This document shows positions 9,707-19,036 of a stretch of 64,000 nt of DNA, piece after piece. The position numbers and the translations under genes were made by a program. This DNA comes from JBBECJ01 sp963763325 (GTDB lineage: Bacteria; Chloroflexota; Chloroflexia; Thermomicrobiales; CFX8), in contig CAVXOL010000024.1 in the NCBI GenBank assembly GCA_963763325.1, positions 186,001 through 250,000 on the forward strand, written 5' to 3'. The stretch's first letter is position 1; each line of letters begins with the position of its first letter. The notes beneath the pieces are model-generated. The model did not search any database. It was not told where the DNA came from and saw only the letters and a program-made list of their open reading frames with translations.

Positions 9707-10034
9707 TCTCCTTGGCCTTCAGATCCTTGTAATACTTCTTGCTCTTCGGAATTGGTTTATCTGCTTCTGCGGCCGCTTCCGCGGCGCGCCTGACGGACGC
9801 TTCATTGACCTCTTCTTCAAGCTTGACGAGGTCGTTGTAAATCGAGAAGTTGTCTCGCGCGATCGGCGTCCGGGTCAGCATCCGCATCAGTTGCGACTGG
9901 GAAGACTGGACGTGCGCCATCTGGGGATCAGACGCGCGATCGATCATCGTGTCGACGTAGCGCAATGTCTCAGGCATCGCCCCGTTTGCAACGAGGCGTT
10001 CGCGGATCCGTTCGAGTCCATCTCGTGCGTTCAT
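9696..10034 (-). CDS. Small charged protein of unknown function
   Basis: 112 aa, not recognised. Acidic/alanine-rich helical middle (LVKLEEEVNEASVRRAAEAA) and a lysine-rich tail (KSKKYYKDLKAKEKRG), no membrane segment. Start ATG 10034 is set by the strong GGAGGAGG at 10042-10049; a longer frame upstream would overlap the neighbouring gene. A TGCTATACT extended -10 lies at 10060-10068 on the minus strand, 26 nt before the start, so it has its own promoter. It ends in its own terminator. Confidence 0.75.
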   Translation of the reverse strand: MNARDGLERIRERLVANGAMPETLRYVDTMIDRASDPQMAHVQSSQSQLMRMLTRTPIARDNFSIYNDLVKLEEEVNEASVRRAAEAAAEADKPIPKSKKYYKDLKAKEKRG

Positions 10035-10059
10035 CTGGGTGCCTCCTCCGCCACGCACC

Positions 10060-10068
10060 AGTATAGCA
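10060..10068 (-). promoter_or_regulatory. Extended -10 promoter TGCTATACT
   Basis: Perfect copy of the recurrent TGC-TATACT element seen upstream of at least eight other transcription units in this window; here it serves the small protein starting at 10034. Confidence 0.6.
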
Positions 10069-10071
10069 TCG

Positions 10072-10482
10072 CTAGAGGACAGGATCGTCGGATGTCTCTG
10101 ACTCCATCGGTGGAATCCAGAGGTGACGATCCAGGTCAACCTGGTAGTCGTCAACGAACGTGACGCCCTCGTCAATCAGCAACTGCCTCATGACATCGGG
10201 GTGTCCCCATGCCCATCCGCCACTGAGTTCCCCATAACGGTTGACGACTCGATGGGCAATTTCGGAGATTTCTTGGGGACAATTGCTCATTGCCCAGCCA
10301 ACCATCCGCGCGCCGCGACGGTCGCCGAGGACCGCGGCAATCGTCCCATACGTCGTCACCTTTCCTTCCGGAATTTGCCGCACCAGACGGTAAACACGCG
10401 CTGGAAACGTCGGGTCATCTTCGCTGAGAGGTTGGCGCTCCTCGACGTCGCCAGGGCCGAACAGCTCACGTTGTTGTCCCAT
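10072..10482 (-). CDS. Alkyltransferase-like (ATL) DNA-binding protein
   Basis: MGMT-family fold without transferase activity, 136 aa. The DNA-binding helix and Arg finger region is present (PEGKVTTYGTIAAVLGDRRGAR, MVGWAMSNCP) but the MGMT active site PCHRV is replaced by IAHRVVNRYGELSG, so the alkyl-accepting Cys is absent. ATL proteins flip O6-alkylguanine and hand it to nucleotide excision repair; uvrA and uvrB are both in this window. Start ATG 10482. The upstream neighbour secA is divergent. The length and C-terminal MRQLLIDEGV and VDLDRHLW patterns match the ATL/YbaZ group. Confidence 0.87.
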   Translation of the reverse strand: MGQQRELFGPGDVEERQPLSEDDPTFPARVYRLVRQIPEGKVTTYGTIAAVLGDRRGARMVGWAMSNCPQEISEIAHRVVNRYGELSGGWAWGHPDVMRQLLIDEGVTFVDDYQVDLDRHLWIPPMESETSDDPVL

Positions 10483-10670
10483 GTTCTGCCTCCAGAACGC
10501 GTATCGCGTAGCGACGGATGGCCTCGATGGTTATAGTAAACTGGACAGGTTGTCCCGGCACGGAGTCCAGTTCGCTTCCAGCGTTCGCCGTTCCCGCGGT
10601 CAACCCGCTTCCCGCGACATTCCTCGGGGAGTCGATTCAGCAACTCAATAGACTGCCGGAGAAGCCCCTC

Positions 10671-13251
10671 ATGCGAACGCTCTTGCGAAAGATTCTTGGC
10701 AACCCGAACGACAAAACCCTGAACGCTCTCAGCTCCATTGCCGAAGAGGTCAATGCTCTCGAAGACGAGTATCGCGCACTCTCCGACGACGAGCTCCGAA
10801 ACGTCACGGACCGCTTCCGCGCTGAACTGGCGACCGGCGCGACGATTGACGACATCCTGCCTGACTCATTTGCGGCGACCCGCGAAGCAGCCCGCCGAAC
10901 GCTCGGTCACCGCCACTACGATGTCCAGATTATGGGCGGGGCTGTCCTCCATCAGGGCAAGATCGCGGAGATGCGGACCGGGGAAGGTAAGACGCTGACC
11001 GCCACCCTCGCCGTCGCCCTCAACGCACTCGAAGGCAAAGGTGTCCACGTCGTCACCGTCAACGACTACCTCGTCAAGCGTGACACGCAGTGGATGGGAC
11101 AGGTCTATCACGCACTCGGCTTGACGGTTGGCTGCATCCAGCACGACGAGGCGTTTGTATATGATCCGGATTACGTCGCAGAGGACGAACGGCTGGCCAA
11201 CCTGCGTCCAGTGACACGGGCCGAGGCATATCTCTGCGACATCACCAATGGGACCAACAACGAATTCGGGTTCGACTACCTGCGCGACAACATGGCGCCC
11301 GACATCCGCTACTGCGTCCAGCGAGATCTCCACTACGCGATTGTGGACGAAGTCGACAATATCCTGATCGATGAGGCGCGAACCCCGCTCATCATCTCCG
11401 GGCAGGGCGACGAGGTCGTCGATCGCTACTATCAGTTCGCCCAACTCGTCCGCCAGCTGCGCGAAGAGAAGCATTACACCGTCGATCTCAAGCGGAAGGC
11501 CGTTTCGATCAACGAGGACGGCATCGACAAGATTGAGTCCCTCCTCGGTATCAGCGACGGTGAGAGCATCTACGACGATCGATACCAGGACCTCACGCAC
11601 TATCTGGAGCAGGCGCTGAAGGCCCAGGCACTCTTCCACCGCGACAAAGACTACATGGTTCACGACGGCGAAGTCGTCATCGTCGACGAGTTTACGGGCC
11701 GGATGATGGTCGGGCGACGATACTCGGAAGGCCTCCACCAGTCGATCGAAGCCAAGGAAGGTGTCCGCGTTCAGCGCGAAACGGTCACTGAGGCGACCAT
11801 CACATTCCAGAACTACTTCCGTCTTTACAACAAGCTGGCCGGCATGACCGGCACAGCTGAAACGGAAGACGAAGAGTTCCACATGATTTACGGCCTCACG
11901 GTCGTCGTCATCCCGACCAACCGCGACATGATTCGTAGCGACCACGCCGACCAGATCTTCAAGACCGAGCCTGCCAAGTTCCGCGCCGTCGTCGAAGAGA
12001 TCAAGGAAATGCGCGAGCTGGGCCGTCCCGTCCTGGTTGGCACGACCTCCATCGAAAAGTCCGAACTGCTCTCCGAAATGTTGCAGCGTTCCGGGATCCC
12101 TCACAACGTATTGAACGCCAAGTTCCACGAACGCGAAGCCGAGATCATCAAGGACGCTGGACAGCCCGGCCACGTCACGATCGCTACCAACATGGCTGGT
12201 CGCGGCACTGACATCGTGCTGGGGCCAGGCGTTGCCGATCGAGGTGGCCTGCACATCATCGGCACCGAGCGGCACGAGTCGCGCAGAATTGACAACCAGC
12301 TGCGTGGACGCGCCGGTCGCCAGGGAGATCCGGGCAGTAGCCGGTTCTACCTCTCGCTCGAAGACGACCTCATGCGCCGCTTCGGAACCGACCGAATCGC
12401 GGGGTTGATGAACCGGCTCGGTATGGAAGAAGACATGCCGATCGAGCACGGCATCATCTCCAAGTCGATCGAGAGCGCCCAGACCAAGGTCGAGGGCCAC
12501 AACTTTGACATTCGGAAGCACGTCGTCGAATACGACGACGTCATGAACAAGCAGCGTGAGGTCATTTACTCAATCCGTCGCAGAATTCTCGAAGGGGAGA
12601 ATCAGCGCGAGCGAATGCTCGAAATGATCGATAACCAGATCAATCTGCTCGTGACCTCACAAGTCAGCGCGTCAGAGGGCGCTCCGGACTTTGCCGAGGT
12701 CATCCGCTCGTATAAAGCGATCGTCCCGATGTCGAGCCTGACTCCTGCCTCCATTGACAGCAACGACGCCGAGGCGATCGAGGAGTTGTTCATAGAGGAC
12801 GCTCACAAGCACTACGACCAGCGCGAGGAAGAGATCGGCGACGAGCTGATGCGCTACGTCGAGCGGGTCGTCATGCTTCAGGTTATGGACAAGCTCTGGC
12901 GCGAGCACCTGACCCATATGGACGACATGCGTCAGGGCATCGGCCTCCAGGCATACGGTCAGAAGGACCCACTCGTCGCCTACAAGCGAGAAGGGTTCTC
13001 GATGTTCGAGTCCTTGCTGACGAACATCGAGTACGACACCGCGCACAAGATCTACTTCGCCAACGTCCAGCGCACGGTTCAGCCGGCGCAACCGCGCAAT
13101 CTGATTACAAACCAGCCGGCCGAGACGACCAGCTACGACGCAGACACGGAAGCAGAAGAAAGTCGGTCGCAACGACCCCTGCCCGTGCGGAAGCGGCAAG
13201 AAGTACAAGCTCTGCCATGGAGCCGCCGCCGGAGTCGGAGCCAGAAGCTAG
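10671..13251 (+). CDS. secA: Preprotein translocase ATPase SecA (zinc tail out of frame)
   Basis: Motor ATPase that drives proteins through SecYEG at the membrane. Start ATG 10671 (MRTLLRKILG). Walker A MRTGEGKT at residues 101-108, DEAD-like VDEVDNILIDEARTPLIISG, preprotein cross-linking domain, MTGTAETE, NMAGRGTDIVLGPG, RGRAGRQGDPGSSRFYLS, and the helical wing/scaffold to YKREGFSMFESL. The usual C-terminal zinc tail is present but one base out of frame: from about 13150 the next frame reads KKVGRNDPCPCGSGKKYKLC then HG, ending at 13251. In the uncorrected frame translation ends at 13271 with no Cys motif. I annotate the corrected end. One extra base near 13145-13160 explains it; the tail is dispensable in some species, so a real mutation is possible. 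Confidence 0.94.
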
Positions 13252-13410
13252 AGCACATTTCGCAGGGATAGTGGCTGTCGGGAGTCCTCCGACTGGGATC
13301 TGGACGACGAGGAGCCACTATCGCTGCGAAGCCTCGCCACCCGCGCCCTCGGTACGAGTGAGGACGCAGGTGATGGCTCGACAACGAAGCCCGCCAGGCA
13401 ATCCGTCGAA
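13252..13410. other. Gene-free gap with a hairpin between convergent genes
   Basis: ATAGTGGCT (13268-13276) and AGCCACTAT (13313-13321) can pair around an inner GTCGG/CCGAC helix. Probably the end of the secA transcript. No promoter or gene recognised. Confidence 0.45.
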
Positions 13411-14157
13411 CTAGAAGTCGTCCTCATATCCCTGGAAATCGCGCACCAGTGCTAAAGACTGGTCCACTGCTCCCCAAAGAAACGTCTTCAACTGCTCGCG
13501 CCGCTCCGGGCTGAGCAGGAAGACGTAGACCAAAGTCAGTGCAGCCGTCGTCCAGACCACTGTCGCGAGCGAATCCTTCGCGGCGCTGGTCGATTTCGTC
13601 AACGCCACGTCAGCCTTGGAGACAGCAACGGTCTTGATATCTTCGGCCTTCGCAGCAGCTACCGATTTGATGTCACCGGCTACCGGCGCCGAGCGCTCGC
13701 GGGCCTCACTGGCGCGGTCGACCAATCCTGAGATTGCGGTCGACGCGGCCGGTATGACATCCGCCTGGATGCGGTCCAGAAGCTGAGCTCCCGTCTGACG
13801 GACGTGTTCCGCCGTTTCGGTCGCACCTGCTCCGACCTGTGATGCGCGCGGGCGGGCGGTCTCGGACGCGCGTTGGGCAGTCTCCGACGCACGATGCAAG
13901 AGATCGGCAGCACTGTCCTTTAATTCTGGATAGTGGGCGACTATCGACTCCGCTGCGCTACGAGCCAGATCCCGACCGCGCTCGACCGTCTCTCTCGACA
14001 TCTTGGGTACCTGTGTCGCCTGGGCAGCAACCGTTCGCTCGCGTGTGTGATTTGCCTGCGACCGGCCAAGCGCGACGATCACACCGCCGAGCGCCGCTGC
14101 CGACGCAGCCGCGACTCCAACAATCTCCGCTGTGCTGAGTGCTGACGTTCGTTCCAT
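13411..14157 (-). CDS. Putative membrane-anchored helical protein of unknown function
   Basis: 248 aa, not assigned to a family. N-terminal hydrophobic segment at about 9-30 (AEIVGVAAASAAALGGVIVAL), then a long Ala/Glu/Arg-rich helical region (SETAQRASETARPRASQVGA, HVRQTGAQLLDRIQADV) with heptad-like periodicity, and a second hydrophobic segment near 205-220 (ATVVWTTAALTLVYVFLL). The architecture resembles bacterial stress or apolipoprotein-like amphipathic proteins, but that is only a compositional likeness. It is preceded 33 nt upstream by another small unknown gene on the same strand and probably cotranscribed with it. Confidence 0.7.
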   Translation of the reverse strand: MERTSALSTAEIVGVAAASAAALGGVIVALGRSQANHTRERTVAAQATQVPKMSRETVERGRDLARSAAESIVAHYPELKDSAADLLHRASETAQRASETARPRASQVGAGATETAEHVRQTGAQLLDRIQADVIPAASTAISGLVDRASEARERSAPVAGDIKSVAAAKAEDIKTVAVSKADVALTKSTSAAKDSLATVVWTTAALTLVYVFLLSPERREQLKTFLWGAVDQSLALVRDFQGYEDDF

Positions 14158-14190
14158 GATTGTTCCCTCCTGCTCCTGTGGATGATGACG

Positions 14191-14415
14191 CTATCCAGCA
14201 CGAACTCGTGAGAAGGCGTCCTCGACCCGATCTGCCGGCACGCTGGCGATGAGTTCTCTGACAATCGCTGCCAGTGTCTCAACTCGCTCTTCCTCGCTCA
14301 TGAGCGCAACCACCTGCCCAGTCACCTCACGTAACGCCGATTGCCGTTCCTCCGGGGACATGTTCTTGATAGTGCTCTCAACGACTCCGCGCATGAAACT
14401 CAACGCCTGCTCCAT
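14191..14415 (-). CDS. Small helical protein of unknown function
   Basis: 74 aa, no recognised family. Contains two similar helical segments around SPEERQSALREVTGQVV and SEEERVETLAAIVREL, suggesting an internally duplicated helical hairpin. Start ATG 14415; no strong Shine-Dalgarno. Same strand and close to the membrane-anchored protein at 13411-14157, so they may function together. Confidence 0.6.
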   Translation of the reverse strand: MEQALSFMRGVVESTIKNMSPEERQSALREVTGQVVALMSEEERVETLAAIVRELIASVPADRVEDAFSRVRAG

Positions 14416-14539
14416 TCTGACCGACGCAAGTCGTCCCGGCTACTGTCCGCGATTGCAGACTTCGCGACCCTCAAACGCTAGCACACTCGGCTCCGGTTCT
14501 CTCATCGCACAGTCATTGCCGCGAGGGAAACGCGAAACC

Positions 14540-14545
14540 TATACT
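14540..14545 (+). promoter_or_regulatory. Possible -10 (TATACT) just before mnmG
   Basis: TATACT ends 11 nt before the mnmG ATG and there is no Shine-Dalgarno, so the mRNA would have a leader of only about 5 nt or none. Suggestive of near-leaderless initiation. Confidence 0.35.
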
Positions 14546-14556
14546 TCCTGATTGTT

Positions 14557-16602
14557 ATGACAGCACTGATTCGATACGACGCACACTCAACCTACGATGT
14601 CATCGTCATCGGTGCCGGACACGCCGGGTGCGAGGCAGCGTTGGCGGCTGCCCGTACCGGCGCGACGGTATTGGTCCTGACACCCAACCTGGACCGGATC
14701 GGCTATATGCCGTGCAATCCGTCGATCGGTGGGCCCGCCAAGGGACATATTGTCGTTGAAGTCGATGCTCTCGGCGGCGAGATGGCTCGTGCAATAGACA
14801 GGACGGCCCTTCAGATCCGCCTGCTGAATGCTTCGAAAGGGCCGGCGGTCCAGGCACTCCGCGCGCAGGCGGATAAGACACTCTACAGCATGGCGATGAA
14901 AGAGGCGCTTGAGCTTCAGCCAGGCGTCGAGCTTCGCCAGGAGTCTGCCGTCCGCGTCAACGTCGAACAGACCAGGGGGGAACCACGAGTCTGTTCGGTC
15001 GAAACCGACTTCGGAGTGACTTACGGGTGTGGAGCTGCGGTCATCACTGCCGGAACCTTCCTGCGAGGCAGCATGATCGCCGGTGACTGGCGGGCTGCCG
15101 GCGGCCGTTCGGGAGAGTCGGCGGACGCGGGACTCGCGATGTCGATTGGAGATGTTGGGATCCGGCTGCGAAGGCTCAAGACCGGAACTCCGCCTCGAAT
15201 CGATGCGCGGACGATCAACTTCGAATTGACCGAAGTTCAGCCAGGAAGTGACCAGCCTCTCTGGTTCTCATCGGACGGTCGATCAGGTGGGATCGAGCGC
15301 ATCGCTGTTCCGCCAATTGCGATCTATCCGGGCATTACCGGCGGCTGGCGAACGCAACTTCCCTGCTACCACGTCGAATCGAATGTAGCCGGCCATCAAC
15401 TGATCGTCGACAACGTCGATCGGTCGCCAATGTACAACGGTTCCATCGATGGCATTGGCCCACGGTACTGTCCGTCGATTGAGGACAAGGTCATGCGCTT
15501 CAGGCACAAGACCAGCCACGGCCTGTTCCTCGAACCAGAAGGGTGGAGAACGACCGAGGTGTACGTCCAGGGCGCTAACACGAGCCTGCCCCACGATGTG
15601 CAACTCGGGTTTCTCCGGACGATTCCTGCGCTGCGCGAGGCACGGATCACACGCTTTGGTTACGCCGTCGAATACGATGCGATCGAGCCAACTGAACTGA
15701 CGCCGTCATTCGCGTCGAAGCGCGTTGCCGGACTGTTCCTCGCCGGCCAGGTCAACGGTACGTCCGGCTATGAGGAAGCCGCCGGTCAGGGCCTGCTTGC
15801 AGGTGTAAACGCAGCGCGCTTCGTTGCCGGAATGTCGCCGCTGGTCCTGCGGCGCGACGAGTCCTATATTGGAGTCATGGCAGACGACCTGACGACCCAG
15901 GATTTCGTTGAGCCGTATCGAATGTTGACATCACGCGCCGAACACCGACTTCACCTGCGCTCCGACAATGCCGACTTCCGCCTCTCGGAGATCGCCCATA
16001 CCGCCGGACTTATCGATGGCCACCGGCGCAGACAGACCATCCGCGATCGGCAGTCAATTGACGCACTGCTCACCCATCTCAACAGCTTCCACCTTAGCCC
16101 CAACAGCGCGACGAACGAACGGCTCAGCAGGTTCGAACTGCCCGAGGTATCTCGCAGCATGACGGCGCTCGACTATGCGCGCCGACCAGCCGTCGCGCTC
16201 GACGTCCTGCTGGTGGCGCTGACGCCGATCCATCCCCGGCTGGCGCAGTTCTCCAACATCAATCCGCATGTCCTTACCCAGGCCGGCATCGAGGCGATGT
16301 ACCATGCGTACGTTGAAAAACAGCAAGTGCACATCGACCGCGCGCGCAGACTGGAGGACACGCTGATCCCGGCTGAGTTCGACTACATTTCGATCCCCGG
16401 GCTCCGGAACGAAGCCAGGGAAAAGCTGGTTGCTGTTAAACCAACGACGGTCGGTCAGGCGTCGAGGATCGCTGGCGTCACTCCAAGCGACATTGCGGTA
16501 CTCCTGGTTCATGTGCGGCGGGCGACTGAGGGCGCTATGATCCGTGAGACGATCTGCGATGCGCAGGACAGCATGGCCTCGAGCCAGGCGACGGTGGGGT
16601 AA
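14557..16602 (+). CDS. mnmG: tRNA uridine-5-carboxymethylaminomethyl modification enzyme MnmG
   Basis: FAD-dependent partner of MnmE that builds cmnm5U at tRNA wobble position 34. 681 aa. N-terminal FAD-binding Rossmann motif DVIVIGAGHAGCEAALAAAR, conserved MPCNPSIGGPAKGH, second GidA signature (GQVNGTSGYEEAAGQGL), and C-terminal tRNA/MnmE-binding helical domain with DFVEPYRMLTSRAEHRLHLR and IPGLRNEAREKL. Start ATG 14557 has little Shine-Dalgarno. The stop codon TAA overlaps the ATG of the next gene by one base, indicating translational coupling. mnmE is not in the window. Confidence 0.96.
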   Translation: MTALIRYDAHSTYDVIVIGAGHAGCEAALAAARTGATVLVLTPNLDRIGYMPCNPSIGGPAKGHIVVEVDALGGEMARAIDRTALQIRLLNASKGPAVQALRAQADKTLYSMAMKEALELQPGVELRQESAVRVNVEQTRGEPRVCSVETDFGVTYGCGAAVITAGTFLRGSMIAGDWRAAGGRSGESADAGLAMSIGDVGIRLRRLKTGTPPRIDARTINFELTEVQPGSDQPLWFSSDGRSGGIERIAVPPIAIYPGITGGWRTQLPCYHVESNVAGHQLIVDNVDRSPMYNGSIDGIGPRYCPSIEDKVMRFRHKTSHGLFLEPEGWRTTEVYVQGANTSLPHDVQLGFLRTIPALREARITRFGYAVEYDAIEPTELTPSFASKRVAGLFLAGQVNGTSGYEEAAGQGLLAGVNAARFVAGMSPLVLRRDESYIGVMADDLTTQDFVEPYRMLTSRAEHRLHLRSDNADFRLSEIAHTAGLIDGHRRRQTIRDRQSIDALLTHLNSFHLSPNSATNERLSRFELPEVSRSMTALDYARRPAVALDVLLVALTPIHPRLAQFSNINPHVLTQAGIEAMYHAYVEKQQVHIDRARRLEDTLIPAEFDYISIPGLRNEAREKLVAVKPTTVGQASRIAGVTPSDIAVLLVHVRRATEGAMIRETICDAQDSMASSQATVG

Positions 16603-17336
16603 TGTCGAGGATTCTGGTCTTTTCTGATATCCACGCGAACCTCGTCGCGCTTGAGGCAGTCCTCGAAGCGGCCGGAGAGGTCACTGAGGTCTGGAACCTC
16701 GGCGATGTCGTCGGGTACGGTCCCAGGCCGCGGGAATGCGTCGAGCGTGTGATCGGGTTGAACCCTACCGCGTCGCTGATTGGGAACCATGACTGGGCAG
16801 CGATCGGCCGGCTTGCGCTGGACGAATTTAATCCCGTCGCGCGCTTCGCGACCTACTGGACGACCGCGCACCTCGGTGCCGAGCACATGAACTACCTCGA
16901 AAGCCTGCCGAATCGCGTTATCGAGGATGACTGGATGCTGGTCCACGGCAGCCCGCGCCACCCTGTCTGGGAGTACGTTTACACTGCGCGAGTCGCCCAT
17001 CAGAACTTCGAGTTTTTCGATTCACCCGTTTGCTTCCTCGGCCACACCCACATTCAACTCTATATCTCCGAGGAAATGGCGGCCCGTGGCGTCCCGCCAA
17101 TCCACCCGACGGACGGGGACGTGCTCGACATGTCGACCACTCGCTACATTGTCAACCCCGGATCGGTCGGTCAACCACGTGACAATGACCCGACCGCCGC
17201 CTTCGCGATCTACGAACCGGAACACCAGCGCGTCACGTTCCACCGGGTGGTCTACGACATCGCCAGGACCCAGGCACAGATGGAGGAGGCAGGGCTTCCA
17301 CGCCCCCTCATCACTCGCTTGTCATTGGGAGTATGA
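16602..17336 (+). CDS. Calcineurin-like metallophosphoesterase (YfcE-like)
   Basis: Dimetal phosphoesterase, 244 aa. Metal-ligand motifs in order: FSDIHAN, NLGDVVGYGP, LIGNHDW, LVHGSPRHP and GHTHIQ. VNPGSVGQPRDNDP is typical of the DNA/phosphodiesterase YfcE/MJ0936 group. Substrate not predictable. Overlaps mnmG by one base. Confidence 0.88.
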   Translation: MSRILVFSDIHANLVALEAVLEAAGEVTEVWNLGDVVGYGPRPRECVERVIGLNPTASLIGNHDWAAIGRLALDEFNPVARFATYWTTAHLGAEHMNYLESLPNRVIEDDWMLVHGSPRHPVWEYVYTARVAHQNFEFFDSPVCFLGHTHIQLYISEEMAARGVPPIHPTDGDVLDMSTTRYIVNPGSVGQPRDNDPTAAFAIYEPEHQRVTFHRVVYDIARTQAQMEEAGLPRPLITRLSLGV

Positions 17337-17395
17337 TTACGCGCTGTTTGGGCGGAGGGGTCACGATCGATCCCATCGAACTGGAGTAAGTACAC

Positions 17396-17833
17396 GTGCC
17401 ATATCGGCGAATCCTCGTGCCGGTCCACGGAAATGATGGCGACTTTCGTGCGTTGGAGCTGGCCGGGATGCTGGCCGCGAAACGAGGGGCCGACGTTACG
17501 CTCGTGTACGTCGTCGAGGTCAAGCAATCGTTGCCGCTCGATGCGGACATGCCAGAGGCAGTGGCGGTCGGTGAGTCCGCGCTCGAACGTGCGGAACAAT
17601 ATTCACGCAGCAAGGCAGAGTTTCGATTGCAAAAGCTGACGCCAGAGCTGCTTCAGGCTCGTGCGGCTGGTCCCGCCATCGTTGACGAAGCGATTGAGCG
17701 GGACATCGATATCATCGTGATGGCATCGCGTAACCGGCAGCACTTCGGCCAGGTAACCGTCGGCGATACTGTTCCGTACATCCTCAAAAATGCGCCGTGC
17801 GAGGTGCTGCTCGAACGCGCCAGCTTCGATTGA
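17396..17833 (+). CDS. Universal stress protein, UspA family
   Basis: 145 aa single USP domain. Begins YRRILVPVHGNDGDFRALEL and ends CEVLLERASFD. The ATP-binding G-2x-G-9x-G(S/T) signature is not clean: the region reads FGQVTVGDTVPYIL, so nucleotide binding is uncertain. Start GTG 17396 with GGAG about 10 nt upstream. It sits in a plus-strand run with the phosphoesterase and two TrkA genes; a USP next to K+ uptake regulators is a common arrangement. Confidence 0.87.
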   Translation: MPYRRILVPVHGNDGDFRALELAGMLAAKRGADVTLVYVVEVKQSLPLDADMPEAVAVGESALERAEQYSRSKAEFRLQKLTPELLQARAAGPAIVDEAIERDIDIIVMASRNRQHFGQVTVGDTVPYILKNAPCEVLLERASFD

Positions 17834-17870
17834 CGCAAAGACCCTCCGTCAGGAACAGATTGGAACCAGT

Positions 17871-18275
17871 GTGAATGTCGTGATCGTCGGTTGTGGCCGT
17901 GTCGGCGCGCGAATCGCCGCGACGCTGGATCAGGCCGGCCACCGCGTCAGCGTTGTCGATCTGAACGCATCCCAGTTCCGACGCCTGCCCCAGGACTTCT
18001 CTGGCAAATCGATCGTCGGGACGGGAATCGACGAGGACGTCCTCAAGGCCGCTGATATCGAGGAGGCCGACGCGTTCTTTGCCGTCACGAACGGTGACAA
18101 TACCAACATCATGTCGGCACAGATCGCGCAGATCGTCTTTGAGATCCCCCAGGTCGTCGCTCGGATCTATGACCCTGTCCGCGAGGATACCTACCGCAGA
18201 ATGGGCATTCACACCGTCTGCCCGACAACGACTATCGCATCGCTGATGCTCAGCGCGATCCAGGGCACGACGTAG
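17871..18275 (+). CDS. TrkA-N (RCK) NAD-binding K+ uptake regulator, first of a pair
   Basis: About 134 aa, just a Rossmann RCK_N domain: NVVIVGCGRVGARIAATLDQAGH with the GxGxxG loop, acidic VVDLN, and GTGIDEDVLKAADI. There is no TrkA_C domain. Start GTG 17871. Gates or regulates a Trk/Ktr potassium channel in response to NAD(H) or ATP. Followed 28 nt later by a second, longer TrkA, like the ceoB-ceoC pair of mycobacteria. No TrkH/KtrB membrane subunit in the window. Confidence 0.88.
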   Translation: MNVVIVGCGRVGARIAATLDQAGHRVSVVDLNASQFRRLPQDFSGKSIVGTGIDEDVLKAADIEEADAFFAVTNGDNTNIMSAQIAQIVFEIPQVVARIYDPVREDTYRRMGIHTVCPTTTIASLMLSAIQGTT

Positions 18276-18303
18276 CGCCCCGGGAAAGGAACAGGCCGAG
18301 GCC

Positions 18304-18963
18304 ATGTACATCATCGTCGTTGGCGGCGGCAAGGTCGGCTACTATCTCACGAAGACACTCGTCCACGAGGGATATGAGGTCCTCCTGATCGAGAAGAATC
18401 CAGCCAAGTGCGCCGTCTACACTGAGCGATTCGGTGCCGTTGTCATGAACGGAGATGGCGCTGAGGCGTCCACCCTGGCAGCCGCTGGAGCCGGACGGGC
18501 GGATGTCGTTATTTCGGTGACCGGCCATGACGAAGACAACCTCGTCATCTGCCAACTCGCGCGCCACCGCTTTAAGGTCAAGCGCACGATCGCTCGCGTA
18601 AACAACCCGAAGAACGAGGAACTGTTCCGGCGGCTCGGCGTCGACGTGACGGTCAACCCGACCAGCGTCATTCTGAGCCTGATCGAGCAACAGATCCCCG
18701 ACCGGCACTTCGTCCACCTGCTCGCACTCCGTCATGCCAAGCTGGCAGTGGTAGAGGCGAGCGTCGCCCCCGAATCCTCGATCTGCGGCCGCTCGGTCTC
18801 TGACATTCGGCTACCACCAGAAACGTCGTTGATCGCCATCCTGCGTGCCAGCGACGTCATTATTCCTACCGGCCAGACCGAGATCATGGCCGGCGACGAA
18901 ATCATTGCGATCACTCGACGTGAGAGTGAAGAGCAACTACGAGACCTGCTCGTTACGAACTGA
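18304..18963 (+). CDS. TrkA (RCK_N plus RCK_C) K+ uptake regulator, second of a pair
   Basis: 219 aa. RCK_N Rossmann fold (MYIIVVGGGKVGYYLTKTL, LLIEKNPAKC, MNGDGAEASTLAAAGAGRAD) followed by a C-terminal RCK_C/TrkA_C domain at about 135-215 (SICGRSVSDIRLPPETSLIA, GDEIIAITRRES). Likely forms a hetero-ring with the preceding RCK_N-only protein on a Trk-type K+ transporter. Confidence 0.9.
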   Translation: MYIIVVGGGKVGYYLTKTLVHEGYEVLLIEKNPAKCAVYTERFGAVVMNGDGAEASTLAAAGAGRADVVISVTGHDEDNLVICQLARHRFKVKRTIARVNNPKNEELFRRLGVDVTVNPTSVILSLIEQQIPDRHFVHLLALRHAKLAVVEASVAPESSICGRSVSDIRLPPETSLIAILRASDVIIPTGQTEIMAGDEIIAITRRESEEQLRDLLVTN

Positions 18964-18986
18964 TCCCGGTCGCACCTGAAATGAAT

Positions 18987-19016
18987 ACGGCCGGCAGCGC
19001 GATTGCTGCCGGCCGT
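18987..19016. terminator. 12-bp hairpin between convergent trkA and gdhA
   Basis: ACGGCCGGCAGC, loop GCGATT, and the exact complement. AT-rich flank on the left only. Probably ends both transcripts. Confidence 0.6.
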
Positions 19017-19036
19017 CGTCGTTCGCGGGATACGAT

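Noticed and set aside
10866..12521. 551-codon open frame antisense to secA
   Set aside because: Codon-position shadow of a GC-rich gene; secA on the other strand is unmistakable.
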